IMG/VR virus record: IMGVR_UViG_3300020478_000031
Coordinates: 1 to 33,879 of that record
From: a virus
Length of the DNA: 33,879 bases
Direction: 5' to 3' (one strand)
Program-made: the position numbers and the translations under genes
Shown: piece by piece, positions 1-15,000 of the stretch
How positions within the stretch are numbered: position 1 is the stretch's first letter
Layout of the letters: each line of letters opens with the position of its first letter
The notes under the pieces: generated by a model
Databases searched by the model: none
What the model saw: only the letters and a program-made list of their open reading frames with translations
Told to the model about the DNA's origin: nothing

Positions 1-1
1 A

Positions 2-3000
2 ATGGTTATCGCTCAGTACACTGGTGTATCTCTACAGAAAGACGATAGAGCATTCATCAGATACGATGAGTACAGTAACACATTTAACCAAGCATCACTA
101 GCAGACGCATTTGCTACTGTTCCATATCACACCAAAGGTGACGCATATTGGAAGGATGACTGGAGAAACTTCCACGTTCGTGCTTCAGAAGACGCATTTA
201 TCCAGTGTGTTAGTATCTTCGCTGTTGGTTTCGCTGACCACTTCTTGATGGAGTCTGGTGGTGACATGAGTATCACCAACTCTAACAGTAACTTCGGTAA
301 TACATCACTCCATGCTATCGGTCATAAAGGATATGCCTTTGCACAGGATAAGGGTGGATATATTACTGATATTGTTCCTCCACAGATTGTTAATACAACT
401 ACTGGAAATATCAAAAAGAACGCTTATTATACAATTGATATTCCAGCAACAAAAAATCTTAACACTGCATCAGACCAGACTAAGATCTATCTTGGAGACG
501 ATGAAGGATTCAATCCTGAGACACGTCTCGCTGCATCTATTGATGGATTCCGTATAGGTTCTAGGTCAGATGAAAAGTTATTTGTAAAATTAATTCCTAG
601 AACTGCTGGAAGTAGTAATATTTTCAGTGCTACATTATCTCCAAATGGATTTAAGAAATTTAATGCAACTGCAAGTATTCTTAATCCTACTGGTATTACA
701 ATTAACAATAAGGATCTAGACGCTGCTGACCTTATTGAAGCAAATAAAGAATTTATTGCTTATGAGGCATACGGATACATTACTAATAAGTATCCATATC
801 TCTTAGACAGAGAAGGTATTGATATTGTTAAGTGTCGTCGTGACATTGGATACCTACTTGATGCTACTATTCAGGATTTAAGACTTGGTGGTAACATCAA
901 TACTATTCAGGCTGCTGAATCATATTACGTTGGTAATAGTCTATCATATATTACATCAGAACTTACTGAAACTCTAGAGGGTTACGACTACGCTAGAGAT
1001 CTTGCTATTGCATCCATACGTAATTTTACATATCTACGTACTGGTGCAGAAACTGTTGCTGGAACTGCAATTGTTGACATTGGTGATACCAGTGGTGTTG
1101 TACAGGGTATGACAGTTGCTGACTATGATCCTAGTCAGTTCACAGATAACAAACTTAATTCTGGTGCTACACGTCCTGCATCTCCAGTTATTCCAGATAA
1201 CACATACGTTAAGCGTGTTGTATCATCAACAGAGATTGAACTTGGACAGAAAGCAACCTTCTCTACTAAGAAGGTAATCTCTGATCGTAATGGTGATGCT
1301 AGAAACCTATTACTTTCAAACAAATTATTCATTGCTGCTGAAGCATTTGATCGTATGGTCTTGGATTATCCAGGATATACTTCACCTCAAGGATATGGTC
1401 CACAGGATTGTAGAGATGACTTAGTTGACATCGTTGAAGCAATTGCTGAGAACACTGCTTATGGTGGTAACGATGAAGTATGGGATGCTGCTTATCACTA
1501 TGATAGTGGTGCAGTTCAGTATATTTCACAGAAGAAAGATGAGACTATCCGTGCTATTGAATATGCAAGGGATATGTGCATCCAGATCATGCGTAATGAG
1601 AAGTCATTCATCTTTGGTAGTCATGGTCTAACTCAAACATATGATAATACTGTCACTTATGAACCACCTGAAGTGGTTAATGACAGAAATGGTGACGCAC
1701 GTAATCTAATACTCGCTAACAAGCAATTGATTGCTGCTGAATCTGTAGAGAGAATGTTGGTTCGTTCTTCTACTGCTGAGTATACACCAACTGATGCTGA
1801 GTATGATCCAGCAACAGGTGATTTGACCTTAGATATTGCTAGTCATGGTCTACTTGGTCCTACTTCAATCACTGCTTCAAGTGCAGCATATGATCCTGAA
1901 ACTGGTTGGTTAACTGTTACTTCTAATGCTCATGGTTTAGCTGCTGGTAGTAAAGTTAAGATTGAAGATAATTCATTGACATTGACATGCTCAATGGATA
2001 ATAACGCTTCTACTCACACATACCCACGTCCTACTGATCCTATTAGTGATAAGTGGATTGATGTTGTTGAAGCAGATATCAATACATTTAGTGTTGATGT
2101 AGGTAAGTCTCTATTAATTGGACATGATGTAACTGCTGCTACATATGCTCCTGCTACTGGTTTGTTGACTGCAACTATTCCAAACCACGCATTGAGTGAA
2201 GGTCAGAATGTAAGAATTGAAGACGGAGCATTCACATTTACATGTGATCAAGATAGTCATGCTACTCAGCATGTTTATCCTCGTTCATCTGATCCAGCAT
2301 ATCAGAATTCCGTTAAGATTGTATCTGATGGTTCTAAGCACACAGTTACTGGTGCTGGATATAATCCTGATAAGGGTACAATAGAATTTACTCTTACTAA
2401 TCATGGATTCTCTGATGGAGATAAGATTAGACTTGATGACGATTCATTAGTCTTTACTTGTGCAATGGATAACAATGCTACTCAGCATTCATATCCACGT
2501 AAGAGTGATCCTATCAGTGGTAAGTGGGTTACTATTACAAATACAACCAATAATACTTTTGAAGCACACGTTGGAACTACTGGTGCAGTAACATATGATA
2601 TTACTAATGCTAACTATGATCCTGTAAATGGTCAGTTAACAGTTACTGTTGATGGAAACCATGATATTGATGTTGGTGAGAATATCAGATTTGCTACTGA
2701 TGCATTAACATTTACATGTGGTATGGATGGAAACAGTTCTAACCACACTTATCCTCGTGTAACTGACCCTGCATATAACACTGGACTAGAAGTTATTGGT
2801 GTTGGTGGTGACTATGATATCAGTAATGCTAACTACAATCCATCTACAGGTGTACTTGAATTCACTGTTGCTAATCATGGATTGTCAAATGGAGAACTCA
2901 TTAAGATTGCCCAAGAGTCTCTAACATTTACATGTGGTATGGATAACAATGCTTCCGAGCATAAGTATCCACGTGCAAGTGATCCATATTCAGGTGATTG

Positions 3001-6000
3001 GTTATCTGTTTATGATGTACAGCAAAATTCATTTAAGGTTCAGATTGCTGATGCTGGAGCTAACGTAGAGTTTACTCCAACTGATGCTACATATGACCCT
3101 GCAACAGGTGACTTAGAACTTACTGTTGGTGCTCATAATCTATCTGTTGGTGATGGAATCGTCATGGATGACGGTGCTCTATCATTCACATGTACAATGG
3201 ATGGCAACCAAGTTGCTCAGTCATATCCACGTGCAAACCTAGACAAAGCTTCTGGAAGATCTCTTCCAATTACAGCAGTTGATACAGGTAAGTTTACATT
3301 AAATGTAGGTTCTGCTGGTTCTAATAAGTTCCTAACTCCTACTGGTGCAACATATAATCAGAACAATGGTGACATGGTTCTTACTGTTGGTCAGCATGGA
3401 TTCCGTGTTGGTACTGATATTACATTAAAAGATAATTCATTAACATTTACTTGTGATAAAGATGCTGGTGCAACTCAGCATTCATATCCTCGTCCTGGCA
3501 CTGACCCTTATGCTGGTAAGTCTATTGCTATTACAGCAGTTGGTTCTACACAACATACAGCAACTAATGTTGACTACACACCTTCAACTGGTGTTATGGT
3601 TGTTACTGTTGCTAGTCATGGATTCTCACCAGGAGATTACATTCAGGTAGCAGATAATTCTATTACATTAACATGTGATTTAGATGGTAACGTAAGTCAG
3701 AAGACATATCCACGTACTAACTTTGATTCACTAAGCAACAGGTGGGTTCCTATCCTATCAGCAAGCACTGATACATTTACTATTAATGTTGGTTCTTCTA
3801 CTGATAACTCAGTACATACATTTGTATCTGCTTCTGCTAATGGTATCTTAAAGCAAGATGGAACACTAACAATCAATGTTGGTTTCGATGCTGATCCTGC
3901 TAACAGATATGCTCATACATTCGTATCTGCTCTTACCGATGCTGTAGAATATAAGCCTCAGTCAGCACATACATTTGTATCTGCATTAACAAATTCAATT
4001 AAGAATCTACCACAGTCTGCTCACGCATTTAAGAGAGCAGCTGATCATGCTATCTCTAAGAGAGGTGGTGACATTACAGTTAATGTTGGTAAGTCTCCTA
4101 TTGTAGAATTTACACCAACTAATGCTACCTATGATCCTAATACAGGATTGATGGAATTGACTATAGGTAGTCACAGTTTAACTGCTGGCACAAGCATTAA
4201 GATCGATGATGATTCTCTCAAGTTTACTTGTGAGATGGATGGTAATTATAGTACCAAGTCTTATCCTCGTTCAACTGATCCTGTACATGATACTTCTATT
4301 GAAATTACAGCAGCATCAGCTACAACTATTACTATTGACGTTGGTGCATCTCCAATAGTAAGTCACAATGTTGATGATGGTTCATACAATCCTGCAACAG
4401 GTGAGATGACATTGAAGATTGGAAACCACAGTCTAACTGTTGGTGAGTCAATCAAGATTGCTGATGATGGTGTAACATTTAGTTGTACATATGGTAATGT
4501 CCCACACACCTTTATCACTGGTGCTGCTAATGGTATCACGGATGATGGTAGCAATAATTGGACAGCAGCTTCTGGTACAACTTACGATCCTATAACAGGT
4601 GAATTGGTTCTTGAAGTTGGAGCACATGCTTTAAATGCTGCTTCCACACATACAGTAACAGACGCAGTATATAATGCTGCAACTGGTGCTATGGTTGTTA
4701 CTGTTGCTAATCATGGATTTAGTAATGGCGATAGAGTTAAATTTGCTGAAGGTTCCATATCACTTAACTGTGCTATGGATGGTAATGTTTCTACTAAGAC
4801 ATACCCACGCAGATCTGATCCTACATTCGGTAAGTGGTTACAAATCTCTAATGTAACTCAAGATTCATTCTCAGTTGATGTTGGTTCATCTCCATTAATA
4901 CAGCATACACCTACAGCTGCAAATTATAATCCTACCACTGGTATAATGGAACTTACCATTGGTGCTCATAGTTTGACTGTTGGTACTGCTGTTAAGATTG
5001 CAGATAACTCTCTAACATTTACTTGTGCTGAAGATAATCACGCAACAACTCATACCTATCCACGTGCAACTGATCCATTCTCTGATAAATCATTTGCTAT
5101 TACAGATGTAACTGCTACAACAATTAGTGTTCAGGTATTGAGTACAATCCCATCTACTAATACTACAGCACACCTATTTGTTTCTGCAACTGCTAACTGT
5201 GTTACATCTGGTGGAAACTATGCACACACATTTGTATCAGCTACTGCTAGTGGTCTTAAGAAAGCAAATAGTACAATTACATTTGCACAGGATGCATTGA
5301 CATTTACTTGTGATGCTGACAACAATGCTACACAGCACACATATCCACGTGCTACTGACCCATTCCGTAATGAAACATTGGGTCTAGATTCTGTCACTGC
5401 AACAACAATGACAGTATTCGTTGGATTCTCTGTTGGTAGTCAAAGTGCTAAGTCTTATCCTAGATCTGCTACTGAAACACATACAGCTGCTGCTGGTACA
5501 ACATATGATCCAGCTACAGGTATATTAAGTGTAACAACTGCTGCTCATAACATCAAGGACGGTGACTATGTTCAGTTTGCTACTGGTGCATTTACCTTCA
5601 CATGTATGGAGGACAATAATGCTACTCAGCACACATATCCTCGTGTAACTGATCCAGTAAGTAGTAAGTGGTTGAAGGTTTCTAATGTAACTTCAACTAC
5701 ATTTGAAGTACAAGTATTGGATGTTATTCCTTCTACTAACACCACTGCTCACTTGTTCGTAACTGGTAGCACCAACGGTATTACTTCTAAGGTTGATAGA
5801 TCATATGATCAGGCAATAGAAATTACTGGTGTTACTGCTGATACTATCACAGTTAATGTTGGTCCTTCAAGCAAGACTACAGACGTACATACTTTCGTAT
5901 CTGCACTAGCAGGTGCTGTTAAGTCTGGTGGTGGATATGTCCATACATTCAAGTCTGCTGATGCAGGTGCTATTAAGACTGGTGGTAACTATCTACACAC

Positions 6001-9000
6001 ATTTGTATCTGCTACTAGTGGTGCTCTAATTTCTGGTGGTAATTATGCACACACATTTGTTAGTGCTGTTGCCAATGGATTGACAAGGTACAATGATACA
6101 GTAACTTTAGATGTTGGTACATCTTCTAATACAACTGCACATACATTTGTAAGTGCTATACCTAAAGCAATTACTACTGGCGGTAACTATACTCACTCAT
6201 TCATTGATGCTAATCCTAATGGTATTAAGAAGTCTAATGATCGTGTAAGGATTGATTATGGTGCATTGACATTTACCTGTGATATGGATAATCATGGTAG
6301 TTCTCATGCATATCCACGTATTAGTGACCCTGCATATCAAGAGGATCTACCAGTCTTAACAGCATCTACTAATCAGATAACTGTTAATATTGGTAAGACA
6401 ACTCAAGGTAATCTTGACGTAAGTGATGCAGCATATAACCCTGCAAGTGGAGATCTTACTCTAACAGTTGGACAACATAACCTAGAGCCTGGTCAAGACG
6501 TTAAGATCATTGGTAATTCTATCAAGTTCTCATGTAATAAGGATAACAACGCAACAGACCACGCATATCCTAGACCTACTGACCCTGCTGGAACTACATC
6601 TCTACCAGTTAAGGATGTTGGTTCTACTCATCATAGTTCAACAGATGCTTCTTATAATCCAGCAACAGGTGAACTATCATTGGTAGTTGCTAGTCATGGA
6701 TTTAGTGATGGTGACAGAATTAAGATTGCTGATGGATCTCTCACATTTACATGTGATATGGATAACAATGCTACTGAGCATGCTTATCCAAGACTTAAGG
6801 ATCCTATCAATGGTAAGTGGTTATCAATCTATGGTTCAACCACAGATTCATTTAAAGTTAATGTTGGTCAGGCAGGTGCATCACAATCATATACACCAAC
6901 TGGTGCTGATTATCAACCTGCAACTGGTAACTTAGTCCTAACCATTCCTAATCATAATATTCCTAATGGTAAGAATATTACTATAGCACAGAACTCATTG
7001 AAGTTCCGTTGCACAATGGGTGATACTTCTGAGATTAAGACTTATCCTCGTTTAACTGATCCCATCTTCACTACTGGGGCTACAGCACAGGCAGTTTCTG
7101 GTGATGAGTTAGTTATTCAGGTTGGTGCATCACCTCTAGTTACTCATACTCCAACAGGTGCATCATTTGACCCTGTAACTGGTCAGATGACATTGATTAT
7201 TGGTAGTCATAATATCAGTGTTGGTGATTCTGTTAAACTTGCTGATGGTGCTGTCACATTCACATGTGCTCAGGATAATAATGCTACCAATCATGCATAT
7301 CCAAGAACAACTATTGATTCACATAATATATCTGATGCTAGTTACAATCCTACAACAGGTATTCTTACATTAGAGAATAGTGGTCATGGTATTAAGCAAG
7401 GAGACTGGGTTAAGGTAGCAGATAATTCTCTAACCTTTACATGTGCTCAAGATAGTAATGGTACTAACCACACATATCCTCGTACTACTGATCCTATCAG
7501 TAACAAGTGGGTTAAGGTTCTTGCTGTAACTACAGACACATTTGATATTCAAGTATTAGACTTTGCTCCATCTACTAACACTACTGCACATACATTTGTA
7601 TCTGCTGTTGCTGGTGCTGTTACTCAGAAGAGAGATAAGGCATATGATTCTCCTGTAAATGTTACTGCTGTTGCTGCTGATTCTATCACACTTGATGTTG
7701 GTAGGTCTTCTGACACCACACAACATCTATTTGTTTCTGGTCTTGCTGACTCTGTAACCAGTGGTGGTAACTATACTCACACATTTATATCTGCTGACTA
7801 CGGTGCTGTTGTTGCTGATATTACAGAGAATAAGTTCACACCAACAGGTGCAAATTATGATCCTGCTAGTGGAGATCTTACTCTAACAATCGGTGCTCAC
7901 TCTCTTGCAATTGGTGATGGTATTACCATTGATGATAATTCATTGACATTCAAGTGTCAGATGGATGGTGAACAATCCAATAAGATATATCCACGTCCAG
8001 CATCTAAAGCTCTTACTCCTACAACTGGTACAACATATAATCCTACAACAGGTATTGTTTCTGTTACAACTACAACCGATCATGGATTGATGAACGGTGA
8101 CTTCATTAGGATGAATGATGGTGCATTAACATTCAGTTGTGGATTCAATGGAGCAACAGGTAGCAATGCAGAGAAATCATATCCACGTCCTAGTGATCCT
8201 GTAAGTGGTCAGTGGATTAAAGTTTCTAACGTATCATCAAATACATTTGAGTTCCAGTGTCTTGCTGGCACACCTTCTACTAATACAGATGTACATACAT
8301 TTGTAAGTGGTGTTGCTAATTCAATCACACGTCAGACTGGTAGTGACTGGGCTTCTTCAAGATCATTGAACATTATTGATAGAACTGCAAATACAATTAC
8401 AGTTAATGTTGGTGGAGCTGGAGATAACCAGACATGGACTCCTAGTGCTGCTGACTATAACTCAACCACTGGTGAGATGATCCTTACCATTGGTCAACAT
8501 GGTCTTCGTGAAGGTGCAAACATTATCCTTAAAGATAATTCACTAACCTTTACATGTTCTAAAGATAATAACACATCTAATCATAGTTACCCACGTCCAG
8601 GTATTGATCCATTTGCAGGTGAGAAATCTATCACTATTAATGAGGTAGGTGCTACACTTCACAGTGCTGCTGGTGCATCTTATATTCCTGAGACAGGTGT
8701 TCTTTCAGTTACAGTTAACAATCATGGATTCACTAGTGGAGATTATATCCAGATAGTTGATGGTTCACTGGTAATGACATGTGACCTTGATGGTAACGTA
8801 AGTTCCAAAAATTATCCCCGTGCAGGATTTGACTATCCAAGTGGACGTTGGTTAAAGATTCAAAATGTAACAACAAATTCATTTGATGTTAACGTAGGTA
8901 TCTCTAGTGATACTACTAATCATACATTTGTATCTGCTGTTGCTAATGGTATCAAGAGACAGAATGGAACTATTACAGTTAACATTGGTGCATCTCCTTT

Positions 9001-12000
9001 AACTAACTATACACCTACTGCTGCTTCTTATAATGCATCTACTGGTGATCTTGTTCTTACCATTGGAGTACATGATTTACAAAATGGTGAGAAGATTAAA
9101 TTAGCATCTGATTCTTTGACATTTACATGTACTAAGGATAACAATGCTACTAACCACACATATCCTAGAGTTACTGATCCAGCATACAATGCTGATCTAG
9201 AAATTAAGGATGCTACAGCTACAACTATCACAGTTAATGTTGATGTTGGTGCTGTTGCTGACCAGTATGATCATACATTTGTAAGTGCAGCAACTAATGC
9301 TGTTATCTTTAACCAGAGATACACTCACACATTTGTAAGTTCAACTACTAATGCTGTACACTTCGAACCACAGTCACCTCATACATTTGTAAGTGCTGTT
9401 GCTAATTCGATCAAGCATTATCCTACTGCTAACCATACATTTGTAAGAGCAGTTGCTAATAATATTGAAAGAGAGACAGGAACATTCACAGTTAATGTTG
9501 GTGCTGCTGCTCTTGCTGATCAATATCCACACCAGTTTAAGAGTGCATCTGCTGGTGCTATTCAAACTGGTGGTGCATACTTCCATAAGTTTGTTAGTGC
9601 AGTAACTAATTCAATACACAAGGTATTCACAGTTGCTGGTAACCAACAGTATCATAATCAAGATTGTATTGATGATGTTGTTGATCTACTAGATGCAGTT
9701 GCTGATAACATTGCCTATGGTGGTAATGATAAGACATGGGATGCTGCATACTCGTACAAGACTGGTGCTCATGTTGCTGGTGAGGAAGAAGAAACCAATT
9801 ATGTATTTGAGCAAGCACGTGAGATGTCTGCTCAAGCACTTAGAAACCAGAAGATTCTTGTCACTGGTAGTCATGGTTTATCACAGGTATTTGATAAGAG
9901 TATCACATTCAATGAAGCTGATCCTCCAACAGATAGATTTGGTGATGCACGTAACCTAGTTGTTGCTAACAAACTACTCATTGCTGATGAAGCATATGAA
10001 AGAATGTTGGTCAACCATCCTGGATTTGTTCCTCCAACAGGTAACCCACAAGATTGTAAGGATGACATTGTAGACTTCGTTGAAGAAGTTTCATACAACT
10101 TAGCATACGGTGGTAACGATAGAGTTTGGGAAATGACCGATCTCTATGTACAGGGTATGGTTGAAGAAGTTGCTGGAGAAGAAGAACAAACTATCCAAGC
10201 ACTTAATCATGCACGTGATTTGATGATTCAAATCGCTAGGAATGAGAACATTGTAACACTTGGTTCTCATGGTCGTACTCAAGTTAGAGACACTTCTATA
10301 ACTGCCAGTGCAGCTGCTCATGTAAGCAACAGACATGCTGATGCTAAGAATCTAATCTTGGCTAACGTAGAGTTTGCAGCAGAGATTGCATTGGGTAGAA
10401 TGATTGCTCAGTATCCTTCATACACATGGGGTGCTGGTTATAGTTCTACTGATTGTCTTGATGACCTTAAGGATGTAGTTAAAGTTGTTGCACACAACAC
10501 AGGTTATGGTGGTAACCATAGAGTATGGGATGCTGCTAACCTTTATGTTGCTGGTGCTCATGCTGCTGGATCAGAGAATGAAACTATCTTTGCATTCAAT
10601 GCAGTACGTGACATCATCAAAGAGATTGCTACTAATGTAGATGTTACTGTTGGTGGTCACACTGCACTAACTCAGACTAAGGATACAACCATCACTGATG
10701 GTGTAAGCAATGGAGACTGCAACGTTGTACTTAGTGCTATTGATACATTAGTTACTATCTTAACTGGTACAATTCAGAATCCTGCATCACTTGGTAGTGT
10801 TACACGTACAGATTCTAATGGTCCTTGTGAGGACATGAGATCTGCTGTTGGTGTTCTTACTAAGATTGTAACTGATGCTATTGCAGATCCTAGTACATTA
10901 TCTGGTAAGAAGCATACAGTAACAACATCATCTTATAATCCTGCAACTGGTGCTCTAACACTTGACATTGGTGCTCATAGTTATTCAGCTGGAACCAGTG
11001 TTCATATTGTTGACAACAGTTTAACATTCACATGTGCTAGAGATAACAATGCTACTCAGCATACATATCCACGCACAACAGACCCCGTATCTACAAATGA
11101 TCCTACCATTACTGGCACTACTGCTACCACAATCACGGTTAATGTTGGTGTATCACCTGATACGTCAGTTCATACCTTCGTCAGCTCATCAGAAAAAATC
11201 GTAGTTGGTGGAGTTACAAGGACTCCTTCAGTTGGATCATGTGAGGATGTAAGATCAACACTTAACTCACTATTCAAGATTGTTATTGACACAGTTGAAA
11301 CACCAACAAGTCTTGATGGTGTACCAAGAACTATTTCTAATGGTGCTTGTCAACAGGTTGCATCTACAATCACAACTCTCTTCCAGATAATCACTGGAAC
11401 TATTAACTCTGCTTCTTATCTTGACAGTGTTGAAAGGAACCCTGTTCCTCTTGGTCTAGAGTTTGGTCCTTCTATTAATGCTAACGCAACCAGTACTAAC
11501 TCTTACTTGTACTTCCAGTTCATTGATGGAGTATACACAACTCTTACTAGAACAGTTGATGATACTATCACACAGAACACAACATATCCTCAGTGTGTTG
11601 ACCAAGCAAATGCTATTCGTCAGTACTTCTCTAACATTAGCACAGTTATTCAAACTGGACTAGGAACTGTACCACGTAGTGAACCATCACAGTTGTCTAC
11701 TGCACTAGCATCTAGAGCAACAGTCTGGACATTATCACAGGGTGCTGGATCTAATCCACACGATCTTGAGACAGGTACACCAGTTAGATTGGTTCCACGT
11801 CCACGTTATGATACAGCAACCAGTTCTTATGTTGATGTTGATAAGCGTTTCATTAGACTACCTAATGGATTTTCTACCAACCAAGAGTACTATGTAATTG
11901 CTCCTGCAAGAACTACTAAACCTGAGAACTATGGTATATCATCTACATTTAATGGAACAGATCAGACTAAGTTAATGCTTGCAAGCAGCAAAGAGAATGC

Positions 12001-15000
12001 TGCTGCTGGTATCTACCTACACTCTGCTGAAGTAGAAGATATACATCCAGATGTAGAGATTGATCTATATCAATTTGTTCTTGATGATAACTATGATCTA
12101 CATCAATATGCTTGTGTACTTGACGGTGTAAGTAATACTAACATACGTACAGACGTTCCACACATCTTTGATGTTCCATTCTCTAACATCACAGGTCACA
12201 CTGTATTCTTTAGAGAAAGAGAAGGTGGTTCTTTACCTTTAGTTGGTGCAGCATATGCTAGTGATAGTACTGTTGCAGATAGTAATGGTAGATTGTTAGG
12301 TAACAAGTATTTCTATGCTAGGTATCAGACAGAGAAAGTCTTTACTATCCATAAGACTAAGAGTGATTCAGAACAGGGTGTTAACCCAATCACATATCAA
12401 CCAGGCATTTATGACTTTAATGTCTTTGCTAACAAGCGTGAGTCACCAATGCGTTTTGACCCAACGTTTGTTAATCCTAATACTGCACCAGTAATATATG
12501 GTAAGTGGTACTTACAGGTTGAGAATGACAACAGCACAGATCAGATCATTAAGAGGATCAGAGAATATGCTGATGGTATTGATAAGACTAATGACTCTTG
12601 GTTCGAAAGAGTTAAGGATGAGAGACCTGCTGATGATAGACTATATCGTCTACGTTATGTTATACCTCAGTACCTTAAGTCTGTTCGTGATCCACTTAAC
12701 GGATTTACCATTAAGACAAGGACTGACGAAACAAGAAGGTTAGTACCTCAGAAACTATTATTGAAACCTGTATCTGGTAACGTAACTAAAGCACGTTTCT
12801 CTAACCCAGTACAGTCCAATGAGTACATTGGTTATGATAAGCAAGACTTTATTAACTTCAGTCTTAATGATGAAGTAGCATACGATCCATATAAGAAGGA
12901 TCTTGTAGGTAATACACAGTTTGCTAAGATCATTACAACTCAGAACTATATCTCCATGACGATTCAGTCTGGTAGATATGTTACTCAGGGTGCTGATGAG
13001 TTCTTAGAACTAACTGTATTTGAACAGGGTGTTACTAATCCTGCTCTACTTAACACTAAGTTTACTACTGTTAAGATTACTGCACCTCAAGGTGGATCAT
13101 TCACTCCTAACAAGACACAATCTGTACAAAGTAACAGGGTTGAGTGGGCTGGTAACTCTAGTGGTTATGGTTATATCCATGCCATCATGAATGTACCTGG
13201 TACTACTACATGGCACATGATCCTTAAGGATACTGTTGGTAAGATTGATTATGATACCATTGATAACATAAGGTTCAGTCAAGGTACAGCGTTCGCTGAT
13301 CTACTTGCTGATGCTGACTATGGTAAGTCATTGGTACTTAAGGATCTTATTAAGAAAGGATATCCTGAATACTATTACAGACAGAATGGTGCTGGCATCT
13401 ATACTATCACACCAGGTGATATTATTGAAGACGATGCAAGTATCCAATACTATGTTGAGTCAGTAGAAGATGTTGGTCAGATTGATGACACATTCTATAT
13501 CTTCAATACACAAGAGATTCAGAAACGTATCTATGGTCAGCAAGATGGTATCTATTATCTTACTGCTGTTCGTGGTAACATTTCACCACTACCTCAAGGT
13601 GCTGGTAACTTAGGTAACTTCAGGAACTTCAAGTTCTCTCAACCTATCAGCAAACTATATCCATTAAACTATAAGAACGATCCTCTCTGGTATCAGCAGT
13701 TGGATGCAACATTAGTTGATCCACCTCAGACATATTCTGCTGCTGATAACTATACTCATGGTTTAGTACGAGTCAATGACTTTAAGGGTTCATTAACTCA
13801 AGAGAGTGTTATTGATCTACTTAAGAACAATGCATTTGGATCTAATACTTATACACAGGTATCATCCAGCATTGACAATAGATTGAGAGCACAGAAGGGT
13901 AATGCTGCTTCTGGTTCTGAAGATAGATTAATTCCTATTGTTGGTGATAGTACAGTCGTAGCAGATCAACGATACTACGTTGAACTTCGAAGACCATCTA
14001 TCGCAAGAGCAGGTAACCACACATTTGAATATCTTGGTTTTGGTCCAGGTAACTACTCAACTGGTCTACCTCAACGTCAAGAGGTTGTACTCACAGAGAT
14101 ACAAGACTTCTATGCTCAGTCTAAGAAAGAGAATGGTGGTATTGTATTCTACACTGGTCTTAACTCAAATGGTGACCTATACATTGGTAACCGTAAGATT
14201 GATGCTATCACTGGTGAAGAAGTATTCCTTGAGTCTGCAACACTTCAGGATTCTGCTGATGATGACGAGACACTAGGTAATCTAGTTACTACGTTTGATA
14301 CTCCTGTTACATTTAATGAGTACATCACTGTTAATGGTGGTGAGGCTCAGGATAAGAGAAGTACATTCAACTCACCTGTTCTAATTAATGTTCTTGGAAC
14401 TGTTAGAAACAACCCTGCGTTGGTAGTTTCTTCTTTCGTTGATCCTGCTATTGATGATGGTTCTCTTGATAGATCAGCGTTCGTTAGAAATGTCGAAACT
14501 GGTGGTGATATTGTCATTGCTAGGAATAAAATTTCCGCAGCAATTTTCCAGTTCAATAGTCGCAGAGATGGTCAGGCATACAAGATTCAGACACATGTTG
14601 TAGGTGCTGTACCTTCTAACATTACTCCTGATCAAACTGGTGCATTTAATGCAAGTCAGATTGTTCAGTATGGTAATGCTGGTACTCCTGGTTCTGGTGA
14701 CTTCCTACTCAAGGGTGGAAGCATTGGTAAGACTGGATCACTTGGTTGGATCTACTCTAACTACTACACCATAATTGGTAACGCTGTTCCTGAATCATTT
14801 GCATTCAATAACACCAACGTTATTACACTTACATGGGCTACATTAACTAACCAGCAACTTGGTGTTACATCTGCTTCTGAACTTAGAATCAGTGGATTCT
14901 CTGATCCTGATTTCAATGGTACATGGCAGGTCATATCAAATGGATTTAATCCTGCTGCTAATACATTACAGTTTGCTATCGGTGCAACTAAGAACACTGT

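Noticed and set aside
1775-9640. CRISPR array or DNA tandem repeat of non-coding type
   Set aside because: Repeats are long, diverged, in one reading frame and conserved at protein level, with no constant short repeat and unique spacer pattern.
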